This document shows, in pieces, positions 48,658-62,200 of a DNA stretch of 64,000 bases (position 1 is its first letter; the number at the start of each line of letters is the position of its first letter). The position numbers and the translations under genes are program-made. The stretch comes from Bombus terrestris (taxonomy: Eukaryota > Arthropoda > Insecta > Hymenoptera > Apidae): positions 10,273,725 to 10,337,724 of the forward strand of contig NC_063274.1 of the NCBI RefSeq assembly GCF_910591885.1, given 5' to 3'. Under the pieces are notes generated by a model. The model did not search any database. It saw only the letters and a list, made by a program, of their open reading frames with translations, and was not told the origin of the DNA.

Positions 48658-48849
48658 CAGTGTTGGTTGCAAAAGTATTCGTTCACATACTGTTGGTTTT
48701 TTTCAACACACTATGATATCTCGTTCAAGTTTTCGATGTTGTATAACAATTGTGAATTTTTGGAAATATTCTTCTAGCACAGAAAGTATTTGATTGATAA
48801 ACTCTATAATTTCCTCCGTCATAGGGGTTGAATTCTTCCTGCGAACCAT
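48658..48849 (-). mobile_element. Deleted Tc1-like transposon with transposase N-terminal stub
   Basis: CAGTGTTGGTTGCAAAAGTA plus TTCGTTCAC at 48658-48686 looks like a Tc1-family inverted terminus. On the minus strand an ATG at 48847-48849 opens a 48-codon frame beginning Met-Val-Arg-Arg-Lys, then Ser-Thr-Pro and Thr-Glu-Glu-Ile-Ile. That resembles the start of Tc1-type transposases, whose first residues lead into a helix-turn-helix DNA-binding domain. The frame stops at 48703-48705, just inside the terminus, so most of the transposase, including the catalytic DDE part, is missing. The opposite terminus was not found. The identification rests on a short start motif plus the terminus. Confidence 0.45.
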
Positions 48850-51800
48850 CTTAGATCTTTTTATTTTACGCGACTAAGGAAAAGGATAGCCACCGGGAAA
48901 GAAATACGACGCTTTAAATCGCGTTTAGAATAATTTTTGCAATTTCGTTCGCCTTTATTTGCCTCGTAATTGCCACGAGTACACGGTGTTCGCCAGCGGG
49001 CTCGCGAGGAACGGCTCATAATACTTTCAAATCAGCCATTTCCAGCACACTTGCACTCCCTTCCCGTCCAGTTATGTTGAAAAACTCTCTCTCTTAGCGC
49101 GCGACGATTTATTCGATCCCCAGCTTGAAATTATCACCCACGGAAGCAGTTGACCGAACGTGTCAGCACACCCTTTAACATCGAGCTCATCGTGGTTTGT
49201 TACACGATCAGCGGGCATAATTTCATGATTAACCGATACACGGCCGCAGATTAAGCGGCAACGTGTCGCAAATCGCTTAGAAAACCCACAATGTGAATCT
49301 AAACCGTGCTGTTAAAACGCGACCCTTCGATTTCGATAGTTTCCACAACGTCGTATATTTACCGTGTTACTAAACTGCTGTAATTCTCAAACGAATCAGC
49401 GTTTGGTATGTTTCTTCGCTGTTTCACTTGCCGAAACGTGAATCACGCTGAAAATCGCTAGAGTGAAATCTGGTTCTACCAGAGGGTATCGACTGCGTAT
49501 GCAGAGCTTTCCTTAATATAGAGCCTGTTCGAATAATAAATATCATGCAGCCATTTGGGAAATCGATGGAACTAAAAACGAATCGTGTACGTACGTAGTT
49601 TACAAATCCGAAGACTGGAATGCGTTTTCATGAAACATATTGCTATTCAGGGAATGCAAGTATTGAGAAACCTTGTAAATTGCCGTCTTTTTCTTTGAAA
49701 TTAAGTGTTCCATTTATTTGGAACAAATCGATACTGGAATATTTTTTCATATATCGCACCAACTTCTCACATTTTTCTATCGAATGCCTCATAAAATAAC
49801 AATCATACTGTTGTCAAATTTATATCATTACTATATTAGAATTATAACTATGACAACCTTACAATCAAGTCCACTGCCATCGTCTTCAGTTCTATCGTAA
49901 ATGAACATAAATAATATATAATACAAACTCCCAAACGCTTCTCAAGATCTCCCAACCTATCTTCAATCGTTCTTCTGCAATCTTCTTTCCCTTACCTATA
50001 ACCAATCTCGATAATCCCTCAAGCAGTACCCGACTCTTCAAAAACCTATTACATCTCGATGATAAAGGAACGAAAAAGAAATCGCGGGTATATTATTTAT
50101 TACCATAGCAGCAGTTTTGTCACTTATCCGGTCCATGTCTGAGGGTAAGCCATCGTGAAAAGGGATCATGAACGCGATAACATTCGTCTTGTCGATGGTT
50201 AGCATCGCGGTGTATCGGTAGGCGTTTCCCTGGTAAGATTATTTGCATGGAAAGAGCTTGTTACCGAGCGTGTAATTTCGCGAAAGTTTTATCGGGGGCT
50301 GGGTCGTTCTGGAGGCCGGCCATGGGGATGAAGCCACGCGCACGTAGACCAAAGCTTAACCCTTCTCTCTGCTTTTGCTCGGTAATAATGTTGGCAGCAT
50401 ATGACAGTCACGACGTAATTAAAGAGTGGCGGAGCGCGGGCGCACGTTCTCTCTCTGCTTGCTGTCCACGACGCGGCCATTAAACGTTTTCTTTTTCGCC
50501 AGCTGACGCTCCTTCCTTGCGGGATACGTCCTCCGGATGGTTACGTGGCACGGCCACCACTTTGAGTCGCCCACTCCGTGGTCGAGCAAGCGACAAAGCT
50601 TTCGCGCCGCGCACCACATTTATTTTTCTCCTTTTCTTTTATTTTTTTTCTTCTCTTTGTCTTGCTCTACCTTTTCGTTCTTCCTTTTTCTTTACTTTTC
50701 CCACGCTAAGAACATAGGGTTTAGAGTTAATTTTTGCTAATACCGGGAAAAACGCAAGTTATTTAAGTCGACTGCAGATGGTAGAGTCGCTAGTTTTAAC
50801 TTGTTTCCAGCAGTGAGGATATAAATCGCCGAGATTTCTCAGAGATGCTTCGTTCGTTGTGCGATGTTGCTTTTCGTTTGAATAAAAGAATCAGATAAGT
50901 TTGCTGGAATTTGATAATTAGAATCGTTTACTTGTTTAAATTTGAATTTGTCCGGACCATTGAGTATCTGTAAGCATAAACCAGGAATTCGAAAAGTCTC
51001 CGAGAATTTTTTAATTGTACCCCCCGACCTCTCTGAAACCACTACCTCGATCATACAATAAAATCAGCCAACTTTTCGCTTTCTTAAAATCCATTACAGA
51101 ACGGCGTAACGTCGGAATCGACGTGCCTCGAAACGGCGGCACAAAGCTAACGATCTAATAACCGTGACATACGGTTATAGCGATGTGAATTCGCCATTCG
51201 TAAATTCGCGAACCTCATCCCCGATATCGAAGGAAACGACCAATAAGCGTGATAGGAATGATCTTTATTGGCACGATTCGCGTCGCAATAAACACGTAGG
51301 GTAAACGTTGTGCCATGATAATTCGAGCCGTTTGGAATCCGCCGGTCGAAGAAAAGAAAATAGGAAAAAAGAGAAGAAAAATATCGTTTATCGGTTGTTG
51401 CAGGATATTTCGATTGGTTCAGCGGAGTATATGCCGGAAACGGTCGATGGCGAAATTAAAATTCAATTTGTACAGGTTTAGCCAGATCGTATCGAGTCGA
51501 AGAAACTGGAAAAAGTCGGTCTCCCCCTTTGAATTTACATATCTTTGTTTCTGGAACATGGTTACGGTAATGGGCACCCTCGATCGCCGCGAACGATACG
51601 CAGTCAACGATCCTTTCGCTCGCGAATCATGAGATGGAATAAGCGCGTCGATTATTTCGGAGATAATTGAAACCTGATATTTCCCGGCTAGAAATTTATA
51701 GCCCACCTGGTTTTTACGTTCCTTGCGAAGAATGCGTTTTTACATTTACTAAGTCGGCTAGGCTCCTTTCATTCGTGTGGAACACGTTCTTACAATCAGA

Positions 51801-52560
51801 GGAAGAAAGATTTTCTTTTCTCTCTCTTCCGGTACCCCATTCTACTTCCCTCTTATATACTTCATTAATCACTTGGTGCGTCTCTCGTCCGCGTTATCCG
51901 AGCAGATCTTCGCTTTACTGCTCTTGCACTTCCGCTCATCTTCGAGTTTATTCAATCGTTTCATCTCTCATTTACGTTTTTAATTCGGTTCTTCTCGCGC
52001 CTGTGCTCGCAGAGTCGCTTCCCAGGCTGTGTAATTTCATTAAGATTGTTTCTCCAAAGTAATTTCCGCAAGGGTAATCAACCTTGGATTTTGCTCTATT
52101 TATGCGTTTCTCCCAGGGCAAACTGTTCTTAATCTCTTTGATAGCTATGGTAATTCGATACACTCGTTTACAAGAGTCGCAAGAAATTACCGGTTTTTTT
52201 TTATAGCAAAGTGTAGCTTCTAAACTTTCGATGTACGTATAGAGTTTCGAAATTATATACCGAGGGCGGTGAAACAGGTAATACTTTAGGTCTGGAAATA
52301 AATAACAGGAACTATGATAGAAAATTTGACCTAAATATCAATGTGAAAATTGATTAACTGGTCGAATTTATTGAGAAGCGTGTCGAGCATAGGGAGAATT
52401 TTATTTTATCGTACATAATCTATGAAACTTGTATTATAACATTGAACGTACGATATATTCTTCCTTTGTCATACAGGTTCATTCAGATCAATGTTTGAAA
52501 GGAAATAGGGGTTCTTATAGTTGCTCATAAATATTTCAATATCCATGAACAGAGCCGTAT
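48850..52560. other. Gene-free stretch
   Basis: CpG-rich at 48960-49420, 50240-50620 and 51070-51660, AT-rich between. 50620-50700 is pyrimidine-rich. The minus strand has an AG|GTAAGG junction at about 49995 but no pyrimidine tract. The 131-codon plus-strand frame at 51667 has no ATG and no known similarity, and is crossed by other frames. Confidence 0.45.
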
Positions 52561-52812
52561 ATCGGCATCAAAGGATTAATCCTTCTATCTAAACCGAAAT
52601 GGTATTCTCCATAAATCTTGTCCTTTATATTAAAACGACTCGATATCGGACCACTATGATGACCCAATCAATTCGAATCGAACACAGGTCCTGTCTCATT
52701 ATCGCGCAAGTCGGTTCTAGCGAGCGAGTTGGCGCGTAAGATTTAATTAGAAAGCGGATCGTTTAGCGCGTACTCGCGAGCTTTCCACCGTTAATCAAAT
52801 CCTGGAGCAATG
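52561..52812 (+). other. Possible 5' exon ending ATG|GTAAGT
   Basis: The plus strand carries a perfect donor, CAATG|GTAAGT, with the intron starting at 52813. The last three exon bases are ATG, so a transcript starting upstream could begin translation at the very end of its first exon, a known arrangement. The preceding 150 bases are CpG-rich. No TATA box, clear initiator or acceptor was found, so the left edge given here is arbitrary and chance is likely. Confidence 0.15.
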
Positions 52813-54221
52813 GTAAGTAATGCCTGGAGCGAGCGGGTCGCCGCAGGAATTGGACCGATCCCAATACAAACGGCAGGTGCCGCTAGTTACGCTTAGGTAA
52901 ACGAGTTTCTCGAGGCTGATCGACCGAAGCCTTCTTTTTCGTGGCTGCTATCTGCGAATTCCGTTTCTGCTTGGTGGAAGCCGCTGATAAACCGCTAGAC
53001 ACAGTCTTCTGGCCCTGTTTTCCTTTCATCCTTTCCCTCTGAAAGTCTGAAATCCTTTGTCGCCACTTGTCGCCGCTTTTACACGACCCTCTAACTCGTT
53101 CGCTCGAAAAACAAGGAATTCCGGGAAAACGGACGTCCAACGACGAAAACAATTTCGTAGCCAGCGAGTCTATCGAGAAGAAGGTAGCGATGGAAGAGTC
53201 TATCGATTAGACGTTGAATAATGTAGCTTCGATTACTGACTCTTTTCCCGTCCCTTTAAAAAAGAAGAATAGAATCGATGCGCGCCGACGTTTCTTCTCT
53301 CTATCGTATTTACTGAATCGACCTAAAGTTCAAACGAGCCAAGCTCTCTTGTCTCTTCTCCTCGCTTCTCGCTATCTCTTTACGAAGAAACTTCATTTAT
53401 TTCGCGTGAATGGGAGAGGCTGATCCTTGCGAGCGATTCTCTGGGAATCGCGAGGATCCCCGTGGCATTAGTCAAACGAACTTTCGAACGTACCAAACCG
53501 TTTTACGCCGTTCAAACGACGCGAGCTCCTTTAATCTTTGACTCGATCGCCTCTGCTGGATCGAGAACTCGGCGTTGAAAGGGGAACGAGACTCGACCCT
53601 GTCTGCTTAAGCAGTATATTTCCAGCTCGCGCCTAGAAGAGGGTGAAACTCGGCCACGCTGGATTCTAAGATAGAAAACAAGTCTCGCAAGACGGTTTCG
53701 AAACCTTTTTACGATCTCCCGTCTTTCGCTGATAATTTTCACGCTCTACCCAGAAAATCTTCGATAATCCACAACCCCGCTTCGTCCTACTTTCTTTTGA
53801 ACCTTTCCATCATCGTCGTCCATCGCGTCTTTCAACCTCTTTCTCCCTTCGTTTCTCCAATGGTTTATTAATCAGTGGAACCAAACGGCTCCGTAAGTAC
53901 AGGAAGGTCGTAAGAAACTCCGAGAGTCTGCGGTTTCATTTACTCAAGACTTGCCACGTTGATACGTCAAAGATATATTAAGGATGCGTAAGAAGTTCCT
54001 TTCAAATTCGGCAAGGAGTAAACTCTGAGCAGATAATTGGAATGGCTAGATTCTTTGAGAAATACGCTGATAAACGAGATGCAATCTTGGTAGGATATTA
54101 TATATACGTATACACTCATAGATATCAAAGTATGTTATACGAAACATTTTACACTATTACGAAATATATAATATGAACATAGAAGCTTTTCCACCATGAT
54201 GATTATTTAATAAATAAATTC
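52813..54221. other. CpG-rich gene-free block
   Basis: 52850-53560 is CpG-rich and holds a minus-strand frame open for about 108 codons (52883-53206) without an early ATG and without an acceptor in front of it. Its Lys/Arg/Ser-rich predicted end looks protein-like but is unrecognised. 53930-54220 is AT-rich. Confidence 0.45.
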
Positions 54222-54234
54222 GCCAGCCACTGTA
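54222..54234 (-). mobile_element. Isolated Tc1-like terminus
   Basis: GCCAGCCACTGTA reads TACAGTGGCTGGC on the minus strand and shares its first eleven bases with the end at 34403, in the opposite orientation. The interiors do not match beyond that, so a shared family is only suggested. Confidence 0.25.
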
Positions 54235-56296
54235 TTTGTTGCAAAAAATACCAAAATGGAAGATATTTGAAGAAATATTGAAGATCACCGCTTTAAGAGT
54301 AAAGAGCTTTGCTTTGTCAAGAGCAACGATATCACAACGCGTTTTCTTGCTCCAGGTTTTGATAGAAATGTTGTTTATAAAGGATGAAGCGCTGACTGCT
54401 GTTTTCCACGCCAGTGGAACAATGTGCCACGTCAAAGCTCGTAATGAAATATGATAATTTTATGCCGCTCTTTGTACTCAAAACTCGCTCTGTTTAAAAC
54501 GCTCCTTCTTATTGATAGCATTGTTGTAGTGGATGTAATCCATAAAATTTTCGCGAAATGAACTCTCCTCTTATTCTCGTTGATATCTACAAAGTAATAA
54601 GTAGCAGTTGAAATGTTTCTAGAATTACTTCTTTTATTATGTCGAATCACTCGGTGTATTGTAAATATTCATACTTAGTCCTTAACCGTTAGATTCCACT
54701 TAGAATTATTAATTTATTTAGACGATCCAAGATTTCAATAGTTCCAATTGGTATCACTTACAATTATTTTTATGGAAACACATTAAAAATATTTTTACAT
54801 GTTCCCGTTTTTTGACATCTAAGGAATAACTTTCTCTGAAATACGTTTTTTGAATTTGGAAGAAACGATTTAAGTCGGAAATGATTAATTATTCATCGAA
54901 ATTTTTACCAGATATCGATCAAAACAGGTGTCTACAAACTATCAATTACTCATCTCATGTATCAGGATACGAAACCCATTTAATCTTAAATAACAATACT
55001 TCAATAATTTTTCGAATCGAGATAATCGAAATAACAATCTCGATTTACAACCCTAAACATTTCCAAATGCCAAAAATCTTAAATCAAACTCAAAGAAGTA
55101 TCTCTCTAAACTTTTAAACCAGTTCACAGTAACATGTTCTAAAATCAAATATTTCTCACTCGTGCAATTTGCGTTTGCGTTAATAAAACAAATTGGGGAA
55201 ACGGGAAGCGGAAGTTTCCGGGTCTGAATGGCTACCGCGCCGTGGAAGGAGAAGCGGCGCTCGTAACGAGAAAGACGTGCAACTTCTCAAAAGCCGGTCG
55301 TCCCTTATTCCACGGGTATCTCGAACGAAGACACCGAGCGACAGCCCAACGGAATAATTAATTGGCCCATTTGAAGCGGCTCGGACCCGCTGTGAATTCC
55401 ATCCTTCCGGTTAGAACGAGAAACTGTATGGTCGCATGAAAGAGAGAGAAAGACGGATGAAAGAACTGGTGGATCGGAAGGTCTGTGATGAAAAACGGTG
55501 AATTCGAGGTTGGTTCCGCGTCTAATGAAAACTTTTTGCATAAGACGGACACCGCGAAGACGCGTAATCAGCCTTAATTCGAAAGGACGTCGCTAATTTG
55601 TTCGACAGTAGAATTGGAAGTTGAGTCCCGGAAAAAAATTTGTCGACAAATGGTCGTAAAAGAAATTTGTTCAAAATTGTTTTATCGCTTGGGAGATTCG
55701 CGAGAGGAACTGTGAACACTTTAGGAAATTCAGAATATTCGATACGAAGGTCACAGAAGGGAAACAAGTCACATCCTTCACTTTTTGGAGGGACAATTTT
55801 AAAATTCAATATGTTGTCCATGAATTTTGTATTTACCAATCTTTTTATATGATTCTACTATTAAGTGTATCTTTTGCTACTTTCTTGAATATTTCAGAAA
55901 TGTTAATTGGTATAAAATTATATTATTTATACTATTATACTATTGCCAGCAATGAAATTTCATTTATCGGCTAAATCTTAAGAAAGATCATTCGCTATAC
56001 CATCTATATTCCCTATCAAATGTGGAAGCATTCGAAGATCGAATCTATCTCCTGTTTCCACTTGCCATTCAACCGCCAATCGAATGGAGCTCTTATCAGT
56101 CGCTTAGAAATTCCGTTATTCCTTTCCTTATCGTATCGCGCTCTGCCCTAGAAACTTGCATCCTGTATCGTTTAAAACTTTTCTCCGGTGCAAACAAGAA
56201 GAGCAACGGAAAGGAGGGAGAGAAAAAAAGACGACGCGGCATATCAAACAGGGTGACGTCTCAAAGGGAGCAAACGAAAGAGAATGAGAGAGAAAA
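54235..56296. other. Gene-free stretch
   Basis: AT-rich to 55140, CpG-rich at 55190-55640, AT-rich to 56020, then rising CpG. A 72-codon frame follows the Tc1-like end at 54236 and contains an acceptor-like CTTGCTCCAG near 54350, but there is no donor. Nothing was recognised. Confidence 0.45.
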
Positions 56297-56318
56297 AGAG
56301 AGAGAGAGAGAGAGAGAG
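56297..56318. repeat. (AG)11 microsatellite
   Basis: Eleven AG units within a longer purine-rich stretch (about 56200-56340). Open frames across it read as Arg-Glu runs and are artefacts. Confidence 0.95.
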
Positions 56319-59223
56319 GAGCGAGCAGAAAGCGGGACAGAAGTCGTGGCGAGCGTAACGAGCTTGTCACAGCGTTGCTTAAGAGTTTCGTGTGGACATA
56401 TCAGAGTGGAAAGAAGCGTGAAAAATGAGCATGCGAGCGCGCATAAAGCGTAGGATATCGCTGAGCGCACAAAACGTATGATCGATGAGCGAGCTCTCCG
56501 GACCAGAGAGAAGGTCCCTTGGAAATTCGGTCTCCGCCAAGCAAACCTACGAATAAGAGCTTACGGGCTTCTACGTCCTAGCTTGCCCTTTGACTCGTAA
56601 CTTTCTCCTCGTATCTTGCCGAAATCTCGATTCGGTACCTGAAGCTGTTCAGTTTCTTCCTGGCTATACTAACAAAACAAAAATAGAAAATAAAAGAAAA
56701 AGAATAAGGACAAGAAAAGAAAGAAGAAACGAAGAAGAAGTTTCTTTGAAAATATTTAGGAGATATCGTCGTGGCACGCACAATCGAACGATAAATCACG
56801 ATGCACTAACGGACGAAGGTCCAAAGAGACCAATAACGAAAACAATTTCATTTCTTCCATTTTCTACGAACGACTTCTACCTGATCTTCCTCTTACCAAC
56901 GACGACCTCTTTGTAATCGTGGTTTTCCTCTTTCTCTCTATCGATGGTTCGCTTGACATTTTTCTCAGTGGAGCACCGGTACCACTTCCGTATCCGTTAG
57001 ACACAAGGGAAAGGCAAACCGATTGCGGAAATCAAATTTAGACATTGCGAAAAGAACTGCCGCGTAACTTTAATTTCGTCGTCTTCGAATGACGAGAGAG
57101 ACTCCCTTTTGATCGTCGATGGTCGCGAAACGACAGCGGAAGAAAACCATCTTCAGGCTCGCTCGTGTTCAAAAGCTCAGACTTCGTTCGTCCCTTTATC
57201 GAGTCCCTCGAAAGCAAATTCGATTAGCGGATGACAGATTGAGCCTTATTGAATCACACCGTTCGCAGGGTGGTCTTTGTTATCACGATTTCTCTCAGGA
57301 TAAGTATACGTTTTATATATGTATGTATCCATGCGTGTATAGTACAGGAAGGTCGTATTCGCGATCACGAGCAAACGTCCACGACCGAGGATCAGTAATA
57401 ACGATTCAGATGATCGATCGCGATAAAAACATCTTTATGTCGGATTGGATTTCTTTCTTCTCCGACTGACTGCGTTTTTCTTTATTCTTTTACCACGACG
57501 ATCGAGAGATTAAGGGATCGCAGAAAGGCGACCTGTCTAAGTTTACGTTTAAGCGGTGTGAGGTTGATTTTGGAAGATCGTTCTTAGGAATAACCAACGC
57601 TAGATTTACGATATGGACATGAACATGATTTCTCTGATATTTTTGAGTTTTAAATTTTCAGTAATATTTTCAGCAATTTATGGAAGAAGAATAAAAGTCG
57701 AGATGAGAAAGTCGCAGCTTAGCGAAGTTTGGATTAACCTTTGTGTGTTCTTTGGGTCATTATTCTCCACAGAATCGTATTTTTTTATCGTTATAAAATT
57801 TCTCATCTTCTTTTGTCTCAGGATCTAAATTCACCAATGTTAATCACAAGTTTCGTAGGTACTTTGAACGCGCTGACTGGCGGATTGTTGAATAATGAAC
57901 GTGGAAGGAGATAAATGTAGTAGATTCCGGATAATTTGATTTGATTGCATATGGTATGTGTTTATATGGGTGGTTAGGTGTGGGCGTGAAAATTGCTTCG
58001 CGTTTTACGCTCGTTTTCTAGTTCGTTTGCCAGAAAATAGGTCTCGCTTGCGTGCGTTGGTTAGTGGGTTGTTTAATGGTACGAGAATTTGATGATTGGT
58101 GAATTAAAGTTGTGTAAACTTTTACGATTATAGTTCTTGCAGTTTTGATAGTAGGCCAGTTTTCTCAATGCAGATGCAAGTTCATATTATACTACTATGT
58201 GGTTTGCTAATTCGTAGCTTCTGTTGATCTAGAGATTATGCCGGTGATTTGAAATCTACTTATATAGGGATATAAAACAGCGAGCCAATTGCGATAAAAA
58301 TGTTGATTTATATCGAAAATGTATTTAAAATATCTCTCTGCCTCTAGTTCGAATAAGTATTTTATTTCAATTCTATTGAAATTCAACGTGCGTTAACATA
58401 TATGGAAGCACATCTAAAATGAGTTCAAAAATTAACATAAAAACTTTATCGTCATATTTCTATCGTCAGACAAAATTTGTCCAAATGAAATGCTTACTCT
58501 CAGCATCACATCACATCAAGGATATCACACCAACGGACATAACAATTAAGAAATCCCTCAGATAAAGCAATTTATCATCGTCTCTTTAACATACGAAGCT
58601 CGTATCAATTATGCAAATCTCATTTTCCAAACGTCTAGCCCATGGAAACTAGCCGACGTTCTATCAGAAGCATCAACTACCGTGTAACTGCTCGCATACG
58701 TATCCTGCGCACCAAGCTATCAAAAAAATCTCCATTAGTCCGAAATCACGCAGTTAACGAATCGTGTAAGCAGGCAAAGAACGAGGTATTCCTCGTGGTC
58801 CACAGGAGTCTCATCAAAAACACGTCTCCAAGGCCGATTCGTCACGGTGCACGGGTTGGAACTGGCGTAGTCAAAGCGACTAATTCTGATTAGCTCCCAA
58901 GCGATCCGAGTATATCCAATTACGGTGTCGCTCGCACGTCGCTCCGTTGGCCCGCCTTAATCCCGCGGAATAATTCGCCCCTGTACCACGGTGGCCTGTC
59001 ATGTGTCGTAACCGACAGTGAAATAGAGGTAGTCGTCGGAACTATCGTACGTTCGCGTGTCTCTTCCTTGTACGGCGTTGTAAATTCGGCCGTACACCGA
59101 CGAATCAATTAAACCGTGAGCCAGTCAGCCGATCGAACGCTTTCGCTGCAATTAATTCGGCCGACTTTGGTTTGATCGCCACCTTTTACACTCTGTACCT
59201 TCTCTTCGTCCTTTTTTCTTGTC
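56319..59223. other. Gene-free stretch with one strong plus-strand acceptor
   Basis: 56319-57560 is CpG-rich with overlapping 60-116 codon frames. A strong acceptor (TTTCTCATCTTCTTTTGTCTCAG in context) ends at 57822; the frame behind it is open for 30 codons, but the only donor nearby is weak (GTAG|GTACTT). 57900-58600 is AT-rich and 58620-59200 CpG-rich. No product was recognised. Confidence 0.45.
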
Positions 59224-59235
59224 TTTTTTTTTTTT
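59224..59235. repeat. T12 homopolymer
   Basis: Twelve consecutive T residues in a pyrimidine-rich segment. Confidence 0.85.
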
Positions 59236-62200
59236 GTCCTGTTTTGGATTTTTGGCTGTCCTGTTTACTTTCGAACCGATGAAGCGATAGAACTTGTTAA
59301 GCGGATCTCGCGTCTGCATGTCCATGAATGGCTACTGGATCGACTACATTATCAAAAGGATATTAATTTATTCTGTAAGGTTGTTTAGATGAAGAGGAGA
59401 TTGGATAGGTTTTGGAGCGGTTTTTTAGATAGTGGACAGTTTTTAATGAGATGAATATTAATTGTTGGTAGGTAAACTAGGTCGTTGATGACTCGAAGGA
59501 AATTTTAATTGATTTAACGTGTAATAATCGAACGTGTAGTTGGCTCTACTCTTGTAACAATATCTAATAAAATACAGCCTTCAACGTTCTTATCAGTTCT
59601 CTGTCAACGATAATATAAGTTGCTTGCTCGAGAAAAGTACCTATATTAGTCACATCCAACTTGCTTCGGACCGATTAAAATGTTTCGCTTAGTCGAAAAC
59701 ACGCAAAGATATTGCCGGTATCTATCGAGATAACAAGACCAAAGGAGAAAGGACCGCTCTATATAATATACCTAAATGTCGGAGGCAATCAGGCGAATCT
59801 CGTCATTCGTATGATCCTACTCAATTTTCCCATCTACTGAATCCATCTCGCGGACTCTTTCTACAAATTAAACATCGACTTGGTTGCTAGCAGAATCGTT
59901 GGCTGATAACTAGCCGTGTTTTATCGTCGTGGCAGTTAACACGGTAACACATGAAGCATACGCTAACGAACGACGCCGTTCAATAATTCGCGACTAAGGC
60001 GAGGTCAACGAGAAGATCGTAGCATGTCGCGAATTCGTCGTAAAAATCACAGAAATTACACTACCGATGTCTTTCCTACCGGCGATTTATTATTACCATT
60101 ATTGTCCCTGACTTCTCGACGCGTTCCGCCCAGTTGCCGCTTTCTAATCCGCCTTCCAAATCGATTCCACGCGCAGATAACGACGATCGACGTGTCCGCT
60201 ATCGATCGACCGTCAACCAAACGGTTTCCAAGCGTTGGTCACGCTGAACACGGCCACAAAGGGGGATCATCCTTCTCTCTAACTCTCTGGCCGCGGGACT
60301 ATCCTACAGGATAGACAGACGTTGACAGTTTGTTCGCACGGTTCGACTCTCCACGTCGTTTATCGGTATTGTCGCGCGTTCGAAGGCCCGCGACCTGTGA
60401 TCGGCCAGAGAGGCGAAAAAGACTGCTTCGACTGTCGATGAACGCAACTTCGGACAATAGCTTCGCCACTTGAAAGGATTGACTTTTAATCTCGGGACTG
60501 ACTGCGTGCCTCCCCGACGCCATTTTGCGCACCGTTGACCAGCCGGCGTCGAACAAATGGACTGGAAAGTCTCGCGTTCGCTGCGTGTTCCCGCTTTTCT
60601 AGATCCGCCGATGCGAAACAAGGGTTTCTCCAGATTTTCACCTGGCGCGGAAGTCTCCTGTCGTTTGATCGATGGGTGGTCTCTTGTTTGGGTGCAAGGG
60701 TCGAGTATTGTTGTATAAGAGTGTTTTGCGTTAGCTCGGTTTTTGAGATATTTCTTTTTGTCAAGATCCGCTGATTGGAATGAGAAGTCTTTACGTTCGC
60801 GACTTTAAAGCGTAGGATTTTTATTATTATCAGTATGGAAGAATTAGTATTTTTATAACATAGTGAGAAATTAGTAACAATGCGATAGCGCATCTATGTA
60901 GAAGTCTGTTAATGTTAAGGTCTGAGTATTCGAATCATAGAAATCTAGAAATTTACGTAACAGCCACTTTGATTTAATAAAGGCAAAATATCTAATGAAA
61001 GACAATAAAAAATAACAAGATATCGAATTAATCGCATTAGTAGTACGTTTGTTTACACATGGTATATTTTTAACTCTGTTGAAAGAAATTTTACTTTAAA
61101 ACAGTTCTACCTACAGCTTCGAAATCGTTAGTTTATCCTTCATCGTACATCGTGTATTTTTTTATTCAGATAAACCTTCTAAATTACTTTACCAAGCGTG
61201 AATGATGTACTTTGATGCGCATAAGGTAGATTCTCGACAAATCGGCTACCCTGACGAGAAGGCCTGAATCTTTAAAAGCACTTCTTCACTTTTGGAGTAG
61301 GTTCTCGAAAGTGCATTGGTACAGAAAACGTCTCGCTGCTCGAGTGTTCTCTCGCACGCTTTGAACTTACTCCTTTGGATTTTCAATTTGTTCATTCCGA
61401 TACAATAAAGGACAACAAAACGGGAATACTTTTCTACGTCCTATTTATTTCTTATCAAGAATTAAAACTAATTCGAGAACTAATTTTGTAGCTCATTTTT
61501 GAGAATCGATCGCTTCTTATGTTTTACTAATCTTAATGTTTATATGTATTTAGAGACGTGATCATACGTATGTGATCGAATGAAATTTCGACTTTGTGTG
61601 GCAGTCACTATTTTTAAGATAACGTTCTATGTTCAAAAAATCTTGCAACGCGGAAAGTTTGTAAAGTTTCTTCGTCACGACGATATTTCCATATTTCGTA
61701 GAATCGTAAAACAAAATCGACGAAACGTTTAAAATAAAACACGGAACAAGGAAACCAATAAAGATACGTTTATGTCATAAATCACAAGATATGATTCCAA
61801 GATAGGAGACTCGGGCATAACCATAAATCACGTATCTTGTACAACGTAAAATTATAAATACTGTTTCGAATCAAAGTAAAAACAAACACACCGTCCAACC
61901 ACAAGGATCGTTGCCCGATACAAATACATGCGTAATTGCTTCGCGTCCTATTAAAGGGCGTTGTGTCGTCGCAGAAACACAAACTGTAGCAACGTGTTGC
62001 GTTCGAATTAATCGAAAAGAGTCGACAAGGCGCCGATCGTAAACTTGCCTGCCAGTGCGATTCGTTACGCGTCCCGACGAACATCGTATTTCCATCCATT
62101 CGAGGATCATTGCCCTTTATTTCCTGTTTTATAAATCGAACACTGTCGATCGGTTTTCGCTAATTAGAAGAAACCAATCGACGTTATCAACAGGAATAAC

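Noticed and set aside
49985..50005. Minus-strand AG|GTAAGG junction as a ratchet point
   Set aside because: The upstream bases are purine-rich with no pyrimidine tract, so acceptor function is unlikely.
51667..52062. 131-codon plus-strand frame
   Set aside because: It begins at a non-ATG codon, lacks splice boundaries, overlaps another long frame and has no recognised motif.
52883..53206. 108-codon minus-strand frame with a protein-like Lys/Ser-rich end
   Set aside because: No early ATG, no acceptor before it, and no recognised family; it lies in CpG-rich DNA where such frames are expected.
56022..56453. 143-codon plus-strand frame with Arg-Glu repeats
   Set aside because: The Arg-Glu section is the AG microsatellite, and the frame has no splice context or known similarity.
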